NCBI GenBank assembly: GCA_001829785.1
Contig: MICF01000011.1
Location: 1 to 64,000 of the forward strand
Length of the DNA: 64,000 nucleotides
Direction: 5' to 3'
From: Sulfurimonas sp. RIFOXYD12_FULL_33_39
Lineage (GTDB): Bacteria; Campylobacterota; Campylobacteria; Campylobacterales; Sulfurimonadaceae
This document shows positions 26,424-35,905 of this stretch, in pieces. The position numbers were made by a program, and so were the translations under genes. How positions within the stretch are numbered: the stretch's first letter is position 1; each line of letters opens with the position of its first letter. Below the pieces are notes generated by a model. It saw nothing but the letters and a program-made list of their open reading frames with translations. It had not been told where the DNA came from and searched no databases.

Positions 26424-27659
26424 ATGGTTGAAAAACTAAAAAACATTAAAATTAAATATAATCCCATACTATTTGATTTAACAGTTGGAGTTATAGTTTC
26501 ACTTCTTTTTAGTGCTTTTTTATATCTGGAAAATTTTGGATTTACAATAAAAATATTAAATACTATTTTTGGTATTCTCTCTTTAGCACTTCTTTTATAC
26601 ATACCAAAAAGAGCAGTTTTAATAGCCGGATTTTTTATAGGCTTACTTTGGTTTTACTGGATTGGATACAGTTTTAAATATAACGGTGTCGGATATCTAT
26701 CTCCTATTATCACATTAATATTTGCAACTGTTTACATGTTGTTTTTTGGTGTTTTAGCTCTTACAAACAGTGTGGCTCTTAGAGCGGTTTTCCTTTTTGC
26801 TTTAAGTTTTTTTGAACCTGTTGATTTTAACTGGCTTCAAATCGAACTTCTTTTTGTAGATAGTTATTTTGGCGTTTTTAAATATCAGCTTGCAATAATA
26901 CTTCTAGCTCTCTCTGCTCCAAACTACATAAAGACATATAGATATTTACCTCTTTTGCTTCTTTTCTTTGCATTAAATTTTAATTATCCTATTCAAAAAG
27001 ATGCTCCTCTTAAAATAAAGCTTGTCGCTACAGACATTAATCAAGATCAAAAGTGGGAGAGAGAGAATCTTGCTTTGACGATTAAAATGATTTTCTCGGA
27101 AATAAGCAGTGCAATAAAGGAAAACTATGACGTAGTTGTTTTGCCTGAATCTGTTTTTCCGTTTTACATGAACGAAGCACCGGCGGTTATAGATAAACTA
27201 AAAGTTCTATCAAATGAGATTGCAATCGTTACAGGCTCACTCTTAAGAGAAGGTACTAAGCACTATAACGTAACTTATATATTTAACGAGGGAAATTTTG
27301 AAGTAGCAAAAAAACTGGTTTTAGTTCCTTTTGGGGAGTATATTCCGCTTCCTTCGTTTATTAAAAAATATGTAAACGATGTTTTTTTCGCAGGAGCATC
27401 TGATTTTAAAACAGCCACAGAACCTACCGATTTTACAATTAAAGGAGTAAAGTTTAGAAATGCTATATGTTATGAGGCTACATGTAAAGAAATTTATGAG
27501 GGAGATGTAGATTTTGTTGTAGCTACAAGCAACAATGCTTGGTTTTATCCCTCAATTGAACCGACTTTGCAAAAACTTTTGATGAGATTTTATGCCCGTA
27601 AAAATGGAGTTACAATCTATCATAGCGCTAATTGGAGAGGCACTGCAATCATAAAGTAA
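26424..27659 (+). CDS. lnt: Apolipoprotein N-acyltransferase
   Basis: 411 residues. About 190 residues of membrane helices are followed by a nitrilase-type domain. The catalytic elements are E in VVLPESVFPF, the KKLVLVPFGEYIPLP strand with the Lys, and the Cys in AICYEATC. ATSNNAWFYPS follows. It adds the third acyl chain to lipoproteins in the inner membrane. It ends at HSANWRGTAIIK, about where the E. coli enzyme reads RSTNNGITAVIG. The last beta strands and C-terminal membrane helix known from E. coli are therefore absent. This may be normal for the phylum. The position divergent from yajC matches Campylobacter as I recall it. Confidence 0.88.
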   Translation: MVEKLKNIKIKYNPILFDLTVGVIVSLLFSAFLYLENFGFTIKILNTIFGILSLALLLYIPKRAVLIAGFFIGLLWFYWIGYSFKYNGVGYLSPIITLIFATVYMLFFGVLALTNSVALRAVFLFALSFFEPVDFNWLQIELLFVDSYFGVFKYQLAIILLALSAPNYIKTYRYLPLLLLFFALNFNYPIQKDAPLKIKLVATDINQDQKWERENLALTIKMIFSEISSAIKENYDVVVLPESVFPFYMNEAPAVIDKLKVLSNEIAIVTGSLLREGTKHYNVTYIFNEGNFEVAKKLVLVPFGEYIPLPSFIKKYVNDVFFAGASDFKTATEPTDFTIKGVKFRNAICYEATCKEIYEGDVDFVVATSNNAWFYPSIEPTLQKLLMRFYARKNGVTIYHSANWRGTAIIK

Positions 27660-27712
27660 CCTTTATTGGATATAATTCCTTTTATTATTAAAAATTATTT
27701 TTATAAGGTTTT

Positions 27713-29818
27713 ATGATGTTAAATCTCAAAAATCCGGACTTGTACAACAACCGTGAATTATCATGGCTTCAATTTAATACGAGAGTTTTAAAACAGGCTC
27801 AGGATGAGTCGCTTCCGCTTTTGGAACGTCTTAAGTTCTTAGCTATCTATGGAACAAACCTAGATGAGTTTTACATGATTAGAGTAGCAGGTCTTAAAAA
27901 ACTCTTTACTGCAGGTATAATAGTCTCAAGTGCAGACAAACTTACACCTCTTCAACAACTTCGTGAAATAAGAAAATATCTTCATCAAGAACAACAAGTA
28001 GTTGAACACTGTTTAAACGGTATTTTAAAAAAGCTAGAGCCTGAGGGTATCAGAGTCAAATACTATGACGAACTGAACCAAAATGAAAAGCATAAGTTAA
28101 ATAGATATTTTAATGAAAATATATATCCAGTTATAATTCCTATTGCCGTTGATGCGACACACCCGTTCCCGCATCTTAACAACCTTAGCTTCGGTCTTAT
28201 CGTAAAATTAAGCGACAGCGACAACAGCTCTATAGAGAGATTCGGTATTGTTCGCGTTCCGAGGGTTTTAGAGAGATTTATAGAGCTTGATAACGGAACT
28301 TATATCCCAATCGGAAGTGTTGTAGCACAACATATCGGAGACCTTTTCCCAGGTTATACTCTTATAAAGTATGCTGCATTTAGAGTAACCAGAAATGCTG
28401 ATATTGAGATAGAAGAAGAGGAAGCAGACGACTTTTTAGAGATTTTGGAAGAAGGACTGAAACTTCGCCGAAAAGGTGCTATGGTTAGACTCGAGGTAGG
28501 AATAAACGGAGATGATGAAATAGTAAGTTTTTTCAATCGTCATACAAACGTATATCAAGATGATATATATAAATTCCACACTTTTTTAAATTTATCTAGT
28601 CTTTGGCAGATTGTCTCAAATAAAAATTTTGCACATCTTTTAGCGGCTCCATACAAGCCGAAGACTCTACCGCCACTAGAAAACAGTGAAAATATATTCA
28701 CGACTTTAGAGAAACAAGATATCTTGCTATATCATCCTTACGAGAGTTTTGACCCGATAATTCAGCTGATTCAAACGGCTGCAAAAGACCCTGACGTAGT
28801 ATCAATCAAAATGACTCTTTATCGCTCAGGAACGGATTCGCCAATTGTAAAAGCCCTTATGAATGCAAGCGAATCAGGCAAACAGGTTACCGTTATGGTT
28901 GAACTAAAAGCTAGATTTGATGAGGAAAACAACCTTATCTGGGCAAAAGCACTTGAAAAAGCAGGCGCACATGTTATTTACGGAATCAAAGGTTTTAAAG
29001 TTCATGCAAAAGCAACACTTATAACAAGAAGAAAAAACGGAAAACTAAAGCAGTACGCACACTTAGGAACCGGTAACTACAATCCTGCTACTTCAAAAAT
29101 ATATACGGATATGAGCTATTTGACATCTAAAGATGAAATTACTAACGATATGACTAGATTTTTTCATTTTTTAACAGGCTTTAGCAAAAAAGGTAAACTT
29201 AACGAGCTTTACATGTCACCGTCTCAGATAAAACCTAAAATTTTATCTCTAATTCAAAACGAGACAAGAAAAGGTTCTAACGGTCAAATAATTGCAAAAC
29301 TCAACTCTCTTGTGGATGATGACGTAATTAGAGCTTTATATAAAGCTAGTCAAGCAGGTGTTAAAGTTGACCTTATCGTACGCGGAGTGTGTTGCTTAAA
29401 ACCAAATATTGCAGGAGTTAGCGAAAATATAAGAGTTATCTCAATTTTGGGAAAATATCTTGAACACTCAAGAACATTCTATTTTAAAAACGATGAGACA
29501 AAAGTGTATATCTCAAGTGCCGACTGGATGCCTAGAAACTTGATGAGACGTATAGAACTCTTAACTGCGATTAAGGATGATAAAGCCAAAGATAAAATCA
29601 TCCAAATATTAAAACTTCAATGTGCAGACAATACTTTAGCACATGAACTTCAAAGCGACGGTTCATACATCAAAATAAAAAATGACGATAGCAAAACTAT
29701 AAACAACCATAAACATTTGGAAGATTATGTAAACAGAGTATCTAAAGCAATAGCCAAAGAGAGTGCAAGTTCGGTTGAGCAGCTTGCTTCAAATATATTT
29801 ATTGAGGAGGAGCGCTGA
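27713..29818 (+). CDS. ppk: Polyphosphate kinase 1
   Basis: 701 residues, full length. It makes polyphosphate from ATP reversibly. The N-terminal signature is NRELSWLQFNTRVL, followed by TNLDEFYMIRVAG and DATHPFPHLNNLSFGL. The catalytic phospholipase-D-like domains carry VHAKATLI with H431, the likely phospho-His, and LEHSRTFYF with H585. ATG ATG follows AAGG. It overlaps nothing but is two bases from the next gene. Confidence 0.97.
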   Translation: MMLNLKNPDLYNNRELSWLQFNTRVLKQAQDESLPLLERLKFLAIYGTNLDEFYMIRVAGLKKLFTAGIIVSSADKLTPLQQLREIRKYLHQEQQVVEHCLNGILKKLEPEGIRVKYYDELNQNEKHKLNRYFNENIYPVIIPIAVDATHPFPHLNNLSFGLIVKLSDSDNSSIERFGIVRVPRVLERFIELDNGTYIPIGSVVAQHIGDLFPGYTLIKYAAFRVTRNADIEIEEEEADDFLEILEEGLKLRRKGAMVRLEVGINGDDEIVSFFNRHTNVYQDDIYKFHTFLNLSSLWQIVSNKNFAHLLAAPYKPKTLPPLENSENIFTTLEKQDILLYHPYESFDPIIQLIQTAAKDPDVVSIKMTLYRSGTDSPIVKALMNASESGKQVTVMVELKARFDEENNLIWAKALEKAGAHVIYGIKGFKVHAKATLITRRKNGKLKQYAHLGTGNYNPATSKIYTDMSYLTSKDEITNDMTRFFHFLTGFSKKGKLNELYMSPSQIKPKILSLIQNETRKGSNGQIIAKLNSLVDDDVIRALYKASQAGVKVDLIVRGVCCLKPNIAGVSENIRVISILGKYLEHSRTFYFKNDETKVYISSADWMPRNLMRRIELLTAIKDDKAKDKIIQILKLQCADNTLAHELQSDGSYIKIKNDDSKTINNHKHLEDYVNRVSKAIAKESASSVEQLASNIFIEEER

Positions 29819-29819
29819 G

Positions 29820-30347
29820 ATGTTATACAGTTTTAAAGATATGGAACCAAAACTAGGAGAAGGAACTTGGGTTGCACCTTCTGCAGACGTTGTAGGAGAC
29901 GTAACATGCGGGAAAGAGTGTTCTATCTGGTTTGGCACGGTAATAAGGGGCGATGTTCATTACATAACAATCGGGGATAGGGTAAGCATTCAAGATTTAA
30001 GTATGGTTCATGTTACACATCATAAAAAGGCTGATAGAAGCGACGGATATCCTACTATAATAGGCAATGACGTAACAATAGGTCATCGCGTTATGCTTCA
30101 TGGATGTACTATAGAAGATGCTTGTCTAATCGGAATGAGCGCTACAATACTTGACGGCGCAGTAATAGGTAAAGAGTCGATTGTAGGAGCAGGCGCACTT
30201 GTAACAAAAAATAAAGTATTCCCCCCTCGTTCACTTATTATGGGAAGTCCGGCAAAAGTTATAAGAGAGTTGAGCGATGAAGAGGTAAAAGAGCTATATG
30301 CTTCAGCTAATAGATATGTAGAGTTTAAATCTCACTATCAAAAATAG
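29820..30347 (+). CDS. Gamma-class carbonic-anhydrase-like hexapeptide protein
   Basis: 175 residues from ATG 29820, right behind GGAGG at the end of ppk; an earlier in-frame start would overlap ppk and has no support. It is a left-handed beta-helix of hexapeptide repeats (TWVAPSADVVGDVTCGKECSIW). Candidate zinc ligands are in MVHVTHH and IGHRVMLHG, as in the gamma-CA/YrdA/PaaY family. Many members have no proven carbonic anhydrase activity, so only the fold and metal site are claimed. It is co-transcribed with ppk and the following membrane protein. Confidence 0.88.
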   Translation: MLYSFKDMEPKLGEGTWVAPSADVVGDVTCGKECSIWFGTVIRGDVHYITIGDRVSIQDLSMVHVTHHKKADRSDGYPTIIGNDVTIGHRVMLHGCTIEDACLIGMSATILDGAVIGKESIVGAGALVTKNKVFPPRSLIMGSPAKVIRELSDEEVKELYASANRYVEFKSHYQK

Positions 30348-30350
30348 ACT

Positions 30351-30962
30351 ATGCCGGAGTTTTTTATATACGCTGATATTATCGGCATTATCGCTTTTAG
30401 TATCAGCGGTTTTTTGATAGCAATTAAAAATAACTTAGATATTTTAGGTATATTAATAGCTTCGACATTAACGGTTTTTGGCGGAGGAATTATTAGAGAT
30501 ACAATTTTAAATGCAACGCCTTTTGCTTTTTCGTATCTCTACCCTGCTTTAACATTTTTGATTACGCTTATAATTGTTTATACATTTAAAATATACCAAA
30601 AACCATCATTTGAGAAAAAATGGATATTTGTTATAAGCGACACTATCGGCCTTGTATCTTTTAGCATAACGGGTGCCATTCTTGCAATAAATGCAGAGTA
30701 TAATTTTTTTGGAATTATTATATTAAGTTTTATATCTGCAATGGGCGGTGGGGTTACAAGAGATATTTTGATAAATCAAGTACCATCAGTTTTAGTAAGT
30801 GACTTTTACGGCTCCATAGCAGTTATAGTCGCTCTTTTACTTGGTATTTTAAATATGTTTGATTATATCAATGAATTTACGATTGTCTCTACCGCACTAC
30901 TTAGCATAGCACTTAGACTGATTGCTTATAAAAAGGCGTGGAATCTGCCAACACTCGGCTAA
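30351..30962 (+). CDS. TRIC/UPF0126 family membrane protein
   Basis: 203 residues with about seven membrane helices built from two repeats, each with the signature GGGIIRDTILN or GGGVTRDILINQVP. The family includes prokaryotic trimeric cation channels and proteins proposed to transport glycine; the substrate here is open. It begins three bases after the hexapeptide-protein stop and is followed by a strong terminator. Confidence 0.88.
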   Translation: MPEFFIYADIIGIIAFSISGFLIAIKNNLDILGILIASTLTVFGGGIIRDTILNATPFAFSYLYPALTFLITLIIVYTFKIYQKPSFEKKWIFVISDTIGLVSFSITGAILAINAEYNFFGIIILSFISAMGGGVTRDILINQVPSVLVSDFYGSIAVIVALLLGILNMFDYINEFTIVSTALLSIALRLIAYKKAWNLPTLG

Positions 30963-30963
30963 A

Positions 30964-30990
30964 TGACATGTGAAAATTTATCACATGTCA
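30964..30990. terminator. Bidirectional terminator between the UPF0126 gene and argJ
   Basis: A perfect ten-base inverted repeat, TGACATGTGA (30964-30973) and TCACATGTCA (30981-30990), encloses a seven-base AT loop. It is followed by ATTTTG on the plus strand and ATTTAG on the minus strand. It sits in the 37-base gap between two convergent genes. Confidence 0.8.
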
Positions 30991-30999
30991 ATTTTGTAA

Positions 31000-32178
31000 C
31001 TAAGTTCTATAATCCGCATTTATCTTAACGTATTCATGTCCCAAATCACATCCATACGCTTTAAAGCTGCCATTACCTATACCTAAATCACAACTAATAG
31101 TAAATTTTTGATGCTGCATAACAACTGCACACTTTTTTTCCATCTCAGCATCAAAATAAATATTGCCTTTATCGTAAACGCAAAGATTATCAAACGATAT
31201 TTTAAGCTTATCTTCATAAGCCTCTACTCCGCTTGCTCCGATGGTCGAAGCAATTCTCCCCCAATTTGGGTCCTCGCCAAATAACGCAGTTTTGACTAAA
31301 AGTGAATCTGAAAGTGCTTTTGCAGCTATTTCAGCTTCTTTGTCATCTTTAGCACCAGTTACCTTATAGGTTACCAACTTTGTAGCACCCTCGCCGTCTC
31401 TTACCATCTCTAGTGCTAAAAAGTGCATTACTTTAAAGAGAGCCTCGGCAAATGCTGCTTTATCGTAAGCACCGCTTTTAGAGTTTGCAAGAAGTAAAAC
31501 AGTATCGTTTGTAGAGGTATCGCCGTCCACGCTTATTGCATTAAAAGTGGTTTTTACTGCCTCATCAAGAGCTTCTTGCATATCTGATTTTGATACCTTA
31601 GCATCAGTCGTGATAAAGCAGAGCATTGTAGCCATTGCAGGGTTTATCATCCCGGCACCTTTTGCTATTGCCCCTATATTAAAACTGCTTCCATCATCAA
31701 GTTTTACGTTAAATGCTATCTCTTTTGCAAATGTATCTGTCGTCATTATCGCTTTTGAGGCACTATTTGAATCTTTTTTACTCAAATCAAAAAGTTTCAT
31801 ACCCTCAATAATTTTAGCTTTTGGAAGCCTTACGCCTATTACGCCCGTAGAACTCATAATGGGATTTTTCACACTATCTTTACATGTAGAGAGTACCTCT
31901 TTTATATCTTCTACTCCGGCTTCTCCCGTCATTGCATTTGCATTTTTAGAGTTAATAACTATAAAATTACTCTTAAAGTCACCCATAGAACGAAAATGTC
32001 TAATCGGTGCGGCACACATTTTATTTGTTGTAAAAACCGAGGCTACGACACACTCAACGTCGCTGTATATAAATGCCATGTCATTTGCACCGTCTTTTTT
32101 TAGACCGGCACTAATGCCATCGGCAAAAAAACCATCACTTAAACAAACTCCACCTTGTGAATAAACTATATTATACAA
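31000..32178 (-). CDS. argJ: Glutamate N-acetyltransferase / ornithine acetyltransferase
   Basis: 392 residues. It recycles the acetyl group in arginine synthesis. The self-cleavage motif KGAGMINPAMATM is near residue 180, with the nucleophilic Thr after Ala, and the VDGDTSTNDTVLLLAN and GEDPNWGRI motifs are present. The start is TTG at 32178, inside the end of the K+ channel gene, with AAGGAG seven bases upstream. The N-terminus (SQGGVCLSDGFFADGISAG) matches the family, so the TTG start is well supported. Confidence 0.95.
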   Translation of the reverse strand: MYNIVYSQGGVCLSDGFFADGISAGLKKDGANDMAFIYSDVECVVASVFTTNKMCAAPIRHFRSMGDFKSNFIVINSKNANAMTGEAGVEDIKEVLSTCKDSVKNPIMSSTGVIGVRLPKAKIIEGMKLFDLSKKDSNSASKAIMTTDTFAKEIAFNVKLDDGSSFNIGAIAKGAGMINPAMATMLCFITTDAKVSKSDMQEALDEAVKTTFNAISVDGDTSTNDTVLLLANSKSGAYDKAAFAEALFKVMHFLALEMVRDGEGATKLVTYKVTGAKDDKEAEIAAKALSDSLLVKTALFGEDPNWGRIASTIGASGVEAYEDKLKISFDNLCVYDKGNIYFDAEMEKKCAVVMQHQKFTISCDLGIGNGSFKAYGCDLGHEYVKINADYRT

Positions 32179-33307
32179 ATTTCAGCTCCTTTGGCTTATC
32201 TCTTCTTCTTAAAAGCTCTTTAGTTACGCTAATACCTTTTTGTGTACCTATTACTAGCAGTTTACACTCACTTGTAATAAGAACATCGCCTTTTGGCATA
32301 GCGGCAAATTTACCGTCTTTTTTTCTAATTCCGACTACGGAAGTATTTGTTATTTCTCTAATATGAGTCTCTCTAAGTTTTTTTAAAACTGCCCAGCTAT
32401 ATTTAGGCACTTCAATCTCTTCCATGTCCAAAGGGTTGTCACTTTGATACAAAAACTCTTCAAGCAGATTTTCCATATCCGGACGAGCCGCCATTGCACT
32501 AACTCTTTGAGCTGTTAGTTTTGTAGGAGAAACAACAGTATCAGCTCCTAGCTTTTTTAATTTTTCAACATCACTGGCACTCTCTGCCGATGAGATTACA
32601 TAGTATGGTCTTGGCAAAAAATGCTCTTTTTCAAACAATCTAACCGAAGCTATCAAAGCAATATTATCTGAAATCGAAGCCGATAACGTTACCAATCCTT
32701 TTGCAGATGAGAGATGCGCTTTTAGCATTGTAAGTTCGGCATGAGGTTCTGCTTTCAAATATGTCGTATAATTATGTTGCTGAGCCCACTGATGAATCTC
32801 TTCCCTTGGGTCAACTACTACAAAAGGTATATGATTTTTCCTTAACTCTTTTGTCACTTCAAGAGTATAATCATTGTGATAACATACAACAAAGTGCTTT
32901 TTAAGTCTTGCTATACTGTATAACATTCTTCTCTCCTTCATTATATTGCTAAGGTCGCCTTTTCTAACAACATCGACTACAATACCGATGGCAACCGTAA
33001 AAACCGTAAAACCCAATATTATAAGAGTTACGGTAAATATTTGACCTACCGCTGAAAACTCTTCCTCTTTTAATGAACCGAATCCAACAGTAGTGAATGT
33101 ATATCCGGATTGAAATATAGCATCCATTATCGTGTAATCTTCTATGTATATGTAACCCAAAGTTCCTACAAGCATAAGCATTTGGATTAAAATAAGCGGT
33201 GTTCTAAAAGGTAAAAGTTGGGAATAAAACTCATTATTGAGTGTTACATGAGGTTTGGGAGATGACTCCCAATGTAGAAAATTTCGAATCTTCTCTAAGA
33301 GATTCAA
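32171..33307 (-). CDS. Potassium channel subunit with RCK (TrkA) domains
   Basis: 378 residues. Two membrane helices (about 38-58 and 88-110) flank a pore loop with the selectivity filter TTVGFG, a GFG variant of the common GYG. A cytosolic TrkA-N-type domain and a TrkA-C domain (about 295-365) follow. The nucleotide-binding loop normally reads GxGxxG; here it is VCYHNDYTLEV, so the Gly-rich motif is lost although the acid after the second strand (VVVDPRE) remains. Gating by a ligand other than NAD(H) or ATP is likely. It is upstream of argJ with an eight-base overlap. Confidence 0.88.
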   Translation of the reverse strand: MNLLEKIRNFLHWESSPKPHVTLNNEFYSQLLPFRTPLILIQMLMLVGTLGYIYIEDYTIMDAIFQSGYTFTTVGFGSLKEEEFSAVGQIFTVTLIILGFTVFTVAIGIVVDVVRKGDLSNIMKERRMLYSIARLKKHFVVCYHNDYTLEVTKELRKNHIPFVVVDPREEIHQWAQQHNYTTYLKAEPHAELTMLKAHLSSAKGLVTLSASISDNIALIASVRLFEKEHFLPRPYYVISSAESASDVEKLKKLGADTVVSPTKLTAQRVSAMAARPDMENLLEEFLYQSDNPLDMEEIEVPKYSWAVLKKLRETHIREITNTSVVGIRKKDGKFAAMPKGDVLITSECKLLVIGTQKGISVTKELLRRRDKPKELKFV

Positions 33308-33326
33308 GTTAATTTCCTAATTTATC

Positions 33327-33515
33327 TTAAGAGTTTTTCTTAAGTGTGCGTAGCTCTCTTGCAGAGATTTTAACTTTTTTAGTTGTACCGTCTTCTAAAG
33401 TAATACGTACTGTTCTAAGATTTAATAAAAAACGACGTTTTGTTCTATTCTTAGCGTGAGAAACATTGTTTCCGCTCATTGGGCCTTTGCCACTTATAGC
33501 ACATTTTCTTGCCAT
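33327..33515 (-). CDS. rpmB: 50S ribosomal protein L28
   Basis: 62 residues. The start [21 protein letters not shown] and [17 protein letters not shown] are diagnostic. A GGAAG ribosome-binding site precedes the ATG. It is first in a minus-strand unit with the K+ channel (20 bases on) and argJ. Confidence 0.97.
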   Translation of the reverse strand: MARKCAISGKGPMSGNNVSHAKNRTKRRFLLNLRTVRITLEDGTTKKVKISARELRTLKKNS

Positions 33516-33658
33516 ATTAGCTTCCTTATATTAGGTTTTAAAGTTGCGAATTATAACAAGCCCAAACAAAACTTCTGCTTAAGGGTAAATACAATTACGT
33601 TTCTTTTGTATTTTTATAATTATTTTATCCATAAGTAGATAGAATAGACAAAATCAAC

Positions 33659-33664
33659 TATAAT
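33659..33664 (+). promoter_or_regulatory. -10 box giving a nearly leaderless HDOD transcript
   Basis: A perfect TATAAT ends nine bases before the ATG at 33673. Transcription would start at about 33671, and no Shine-Dalgarno sequence lies between. The EAL gene at 1999 shows the same arrangement. Confidence 0.45.
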
Positions 33665-33672
33665 GCGGCAAA

Positions 33673-34470
33673 ATGATAACAAAAGACAAAATAGAGAGCT
33701 TCATAGAAAAAATACCGCCTTCGCCAAAAATTCTAAAAGAGACAATTTCACTTCTTAACGTAGGCGAACTTACTAAAGCTGCAAAAGTTGCCGAGGGCGA
33801 CTTGGCACTTAAAGCATATCTTAAAAACATTGTAAACAAGCCTATCTACGGTTTTAAAAATGAAGTTAGCGATATCTCTCAGATATTTGGCATTCTTGGG
33901 GTTTCTCTCTCGCAACAGACTTTATACAACTACATGATATCTCTTTTAAGCCCTAATAAATGGGTTTTATTTAAATTAAATGCCAAGTTATTCCATGAAC
34001 TTCAAGCAAATTTATCAAAAAAGTGGGAGACTATACTAAAGCATCTAAAAATTGATGATAAAAATATATATGCCGCTATTAGCCTACTTCCGGCAAGTAT
34101 TATAGTAACCGAGGCGCTATTTGTTCAAAAAATTGATGATGTAAATCTTTTAAGAACAACAAAAGCTCTTGATTTTAATACAATTTTAATTCGTCTTTGC
34201 GGAGTCAGTCTCTTTGATGTTTGTGAGCAAATAGCACAAAAGTGGGAAATGGATTCAAAAATCTCGCAAATAGTTCAAGCTTCATCAGGAGTCAAACCAT
34301 CGGACAATAAAGAGATTAATCAACTTGGAAAATGGATGCACCTTCTGCTCTTTTATGAACTATCTAAACCTGCTTTTATAGAAGCAAGGTTAAACGATTT
34401 TGTCGATTTTCAGATTGAGTATATTGAAGATATATATAATGAATTTGCATCGCTTATGGAGATTCAATGA
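33673..34470 (+). CDS. HDOD-domain signalling protein
   Basis: 265 residues, cytosolic. The HDOD domain covers about 10-210. It starts with the typical IEKIPPSPKILKETISLL and KAYLKNIVNKPIYG (Asn before the small residue, as in HDOD proteins) and continues ISQIFGILGVSLSQQTLYNY. HDOD proteins are catalytically dead HD relatives that act as protein-interaction hubs in chemotaxis, two-component and c-di-GMP signalling. The gene overlaps the next one by four bases (ATGA), so its product and the STAS/CheX protein are probably made together and may interact. Confidence 0.82.
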   Translation: MITKDKIESFIEKIPPSPKILKETISLLNVGELTKAAKVAEGDLALKAYLKNIVNKPIYGFKNEVSDISQIFGILGVSLSQQTLYNYMISLLSPNKWVLFKLNAKLFHELQANLSKKWETILKHLKIDDKNIYAAISLLPASIIVTEALFVQKIDDVNLLRTTKALDFNTILIRLCGVSLFDVCEQIAQKWEMDSKISQIVQASSGVKPSDNKEINQLGKWMHLLLFYELSKPAFIEARLNDFVDFQIEYIEDIYNEFASLMEIQ

Positions 34471-35861
34471 AGCCCGTAGTTAAAAATTCAATTGCCGTTT
34501 TTTCTCCTCAAGGTTTTTTAGACGGAAATAGTGCAGGAGCCTTTTTATGTATTGAAGATATTGAGGCAACCGTCAATTTAAAAGTTGATATGATTTTGGT
34601 TTCACTTAAAAAAGTTGTTTTTTTTAATCGCAACGGTTTAGATACTTTTATAAAACTTTTTTACAAAATTCGTAAAAATAATCATGCAGCGGTCGGCTTT
34701 TGCGATTATGACCGTAAAAAGTATGTTGCCATAAAAAATTTTTATCAAGATGAAATATATTTTTCACTTTTTAAAACTTTGGATATAGCTTATCTTTTTT
34801 CATCCAGCTTTAAAAATCAAAATAAAAATATTTTAATATACAGCAGTGATAGATCTCAGCGTACTGCAATTGCAATAGAATTGCATGATAATGGACACAA
34901 TACCATTATTGCTCAATCTCTTGAAGAGTTTGATGATAAAAAAGAGAAAACAAATCTATATGATTATATTATTGATTCAACCTTTTTAGGACAGATGGGA
35001 CAAAAGGTCGCAACAAGAGTAACAGGAAACGCTATTATATATACTATTTCTATGTTTTTAGATGTCGAAATAAGCAATAAGTTTAATATAGAGTACCACA
35101 ACAACTCACTAAACGTAGGCTTTAGACTTTTTATATTTGATGCCTATAAAGTAATTAGCATGAACATACATGCTCTTAACTTTTTTTCTAGGCTTGCTAG
35201 TTCTGCTGCAGAATATAACGCCACTATCTGTTTTGTAGGAATGAAGTTTGACAAAGCACCTGAAACATTTAGAGATACACTAGAAGATTCGGGAATACTT
35301 TTTTACGAACAAATGGACGATATCCTCCAAAATAAAGAACTCCTAAAGGAGCTAGGTGCTAGCAGTGCATCAAATGTAAAAAACAAAAGAGTATTAAATA
35401 AAGAAAATGTAACGGAGTTACCGAAATTTATCGATGCTACCGTAATTACGATTGAGATGATGACTAATGCAAAAGCGATAAAAGAGTCTGCTAGTGTGCA
35501 AAAGTTAATTATAAACAATAAAGAGGGAAAAATTGCAAGTTCTATCGGCTATTACGGCGATATTGACGGCATGGTTGTTTTGATTTTTCCATCTGGTATA
35601 GCAAAAAAAGCATGTGAGTTGTTGATAGGAGAAAATACTGATGATTTAGAGATGATTTTAGATACTCTTGCAGAGCTTGTAAATATTGTAGGCGGAAAAA
35701 TTAAAACCCTTCTTGCTGACGAAGGAATAAGTGTTAATATAACACTTCCTAGAACTTATCATGACGTTGATAGTCTGCTTGAGGTTGTTGAAAATAGAAA
35801 AGGCGTTCAGGTCGATTTGTCCTTTAACGGAGATACTTTTTTATTTTTCTTAACAAGATAA
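34467..35861 (+). CDS. STAS-like / receiver-like / CheX-type phosphatase protein (paralogue)
   Basis: 464 residues. Residues 1-105 are STAS-like (SIAVFSPQGFLDGNSAGAF, VVFFNRNGLDTFIKL). Residues about 117-175 are receiver-like: the candidate phospho-acceptor Asp is present (YDYIIDS), but the acidic pocket is reduced (LIYSSDRS). Residues about 215-295 may be a second STAS-like segment. The C-terminal 140 residues are CheX-like, with YYGDIDGMVVLIFPSGIA and the Glu/Asn pair in AELVNIVGG. Order and motifs match the protein at 3771-4817, but the receivers have decayed at opposite ends. It is coupled to the HDOD gene upstream. CheX-type activity is inferred, not shown. Confidence 0.72.
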   Translation: MKPVVKNSIAVFSPQGFLDGNSAGAFLCIEDIEATVNLKVDMILVSLKKVVFFNRNGLDTFIKLFYKIRKNNHAAVGFCDYDRKKYVAIKNFYQDEIYFSLFKTLDIAYLFSSSFKNQNKNILIYSSDRSQRTAIAIELHDNGHNTIIAQSLEEFDDKKEKTNLYDYIIDSTFLGQMGQKVATRVTGNAIIYTISMFLDVEISNKFNIEYHNNSLNVGFRLFIFDAYKVISMNIHALNFFSRLASSAAEYNATICFVGMKFDKAPETFRDTLEDSGILFYEQMDDILQNKELLKELGASSASNVKNKRVLNKENVTELPKFIDATVITIEMMTNAKAIKESASVQKLIINNKEGKIASSIGYYGDIDGMVVLIFPSGIAKKACELLIGENTDDLEMILDTLAELVNIVGGKIKTLLADEGISVNITLPRTYHDVDSLLEVVENRKGVQVDLSFNGDTFLFFLTR

Positions 35862-35875
35862 AAGATACAAAACTG

Positions 35876-35881
35876 TATAAT
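35876..35881 (+). promoter_or_regulatory. -10 box of the rpe-trpF-exonuclease promoter
   Basis: TATAAT with an upstream TG (CTGTATAAT, an extended -10) ends 24 bases before the rpe ATG, which has its own AAGGAG. It lies just after the stop of the STAS/CheX gene. Confidence 0.6.
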
Positions 35882-35905
35882 CGCGCCATTTATAAAGGAG
35901 AGTTA

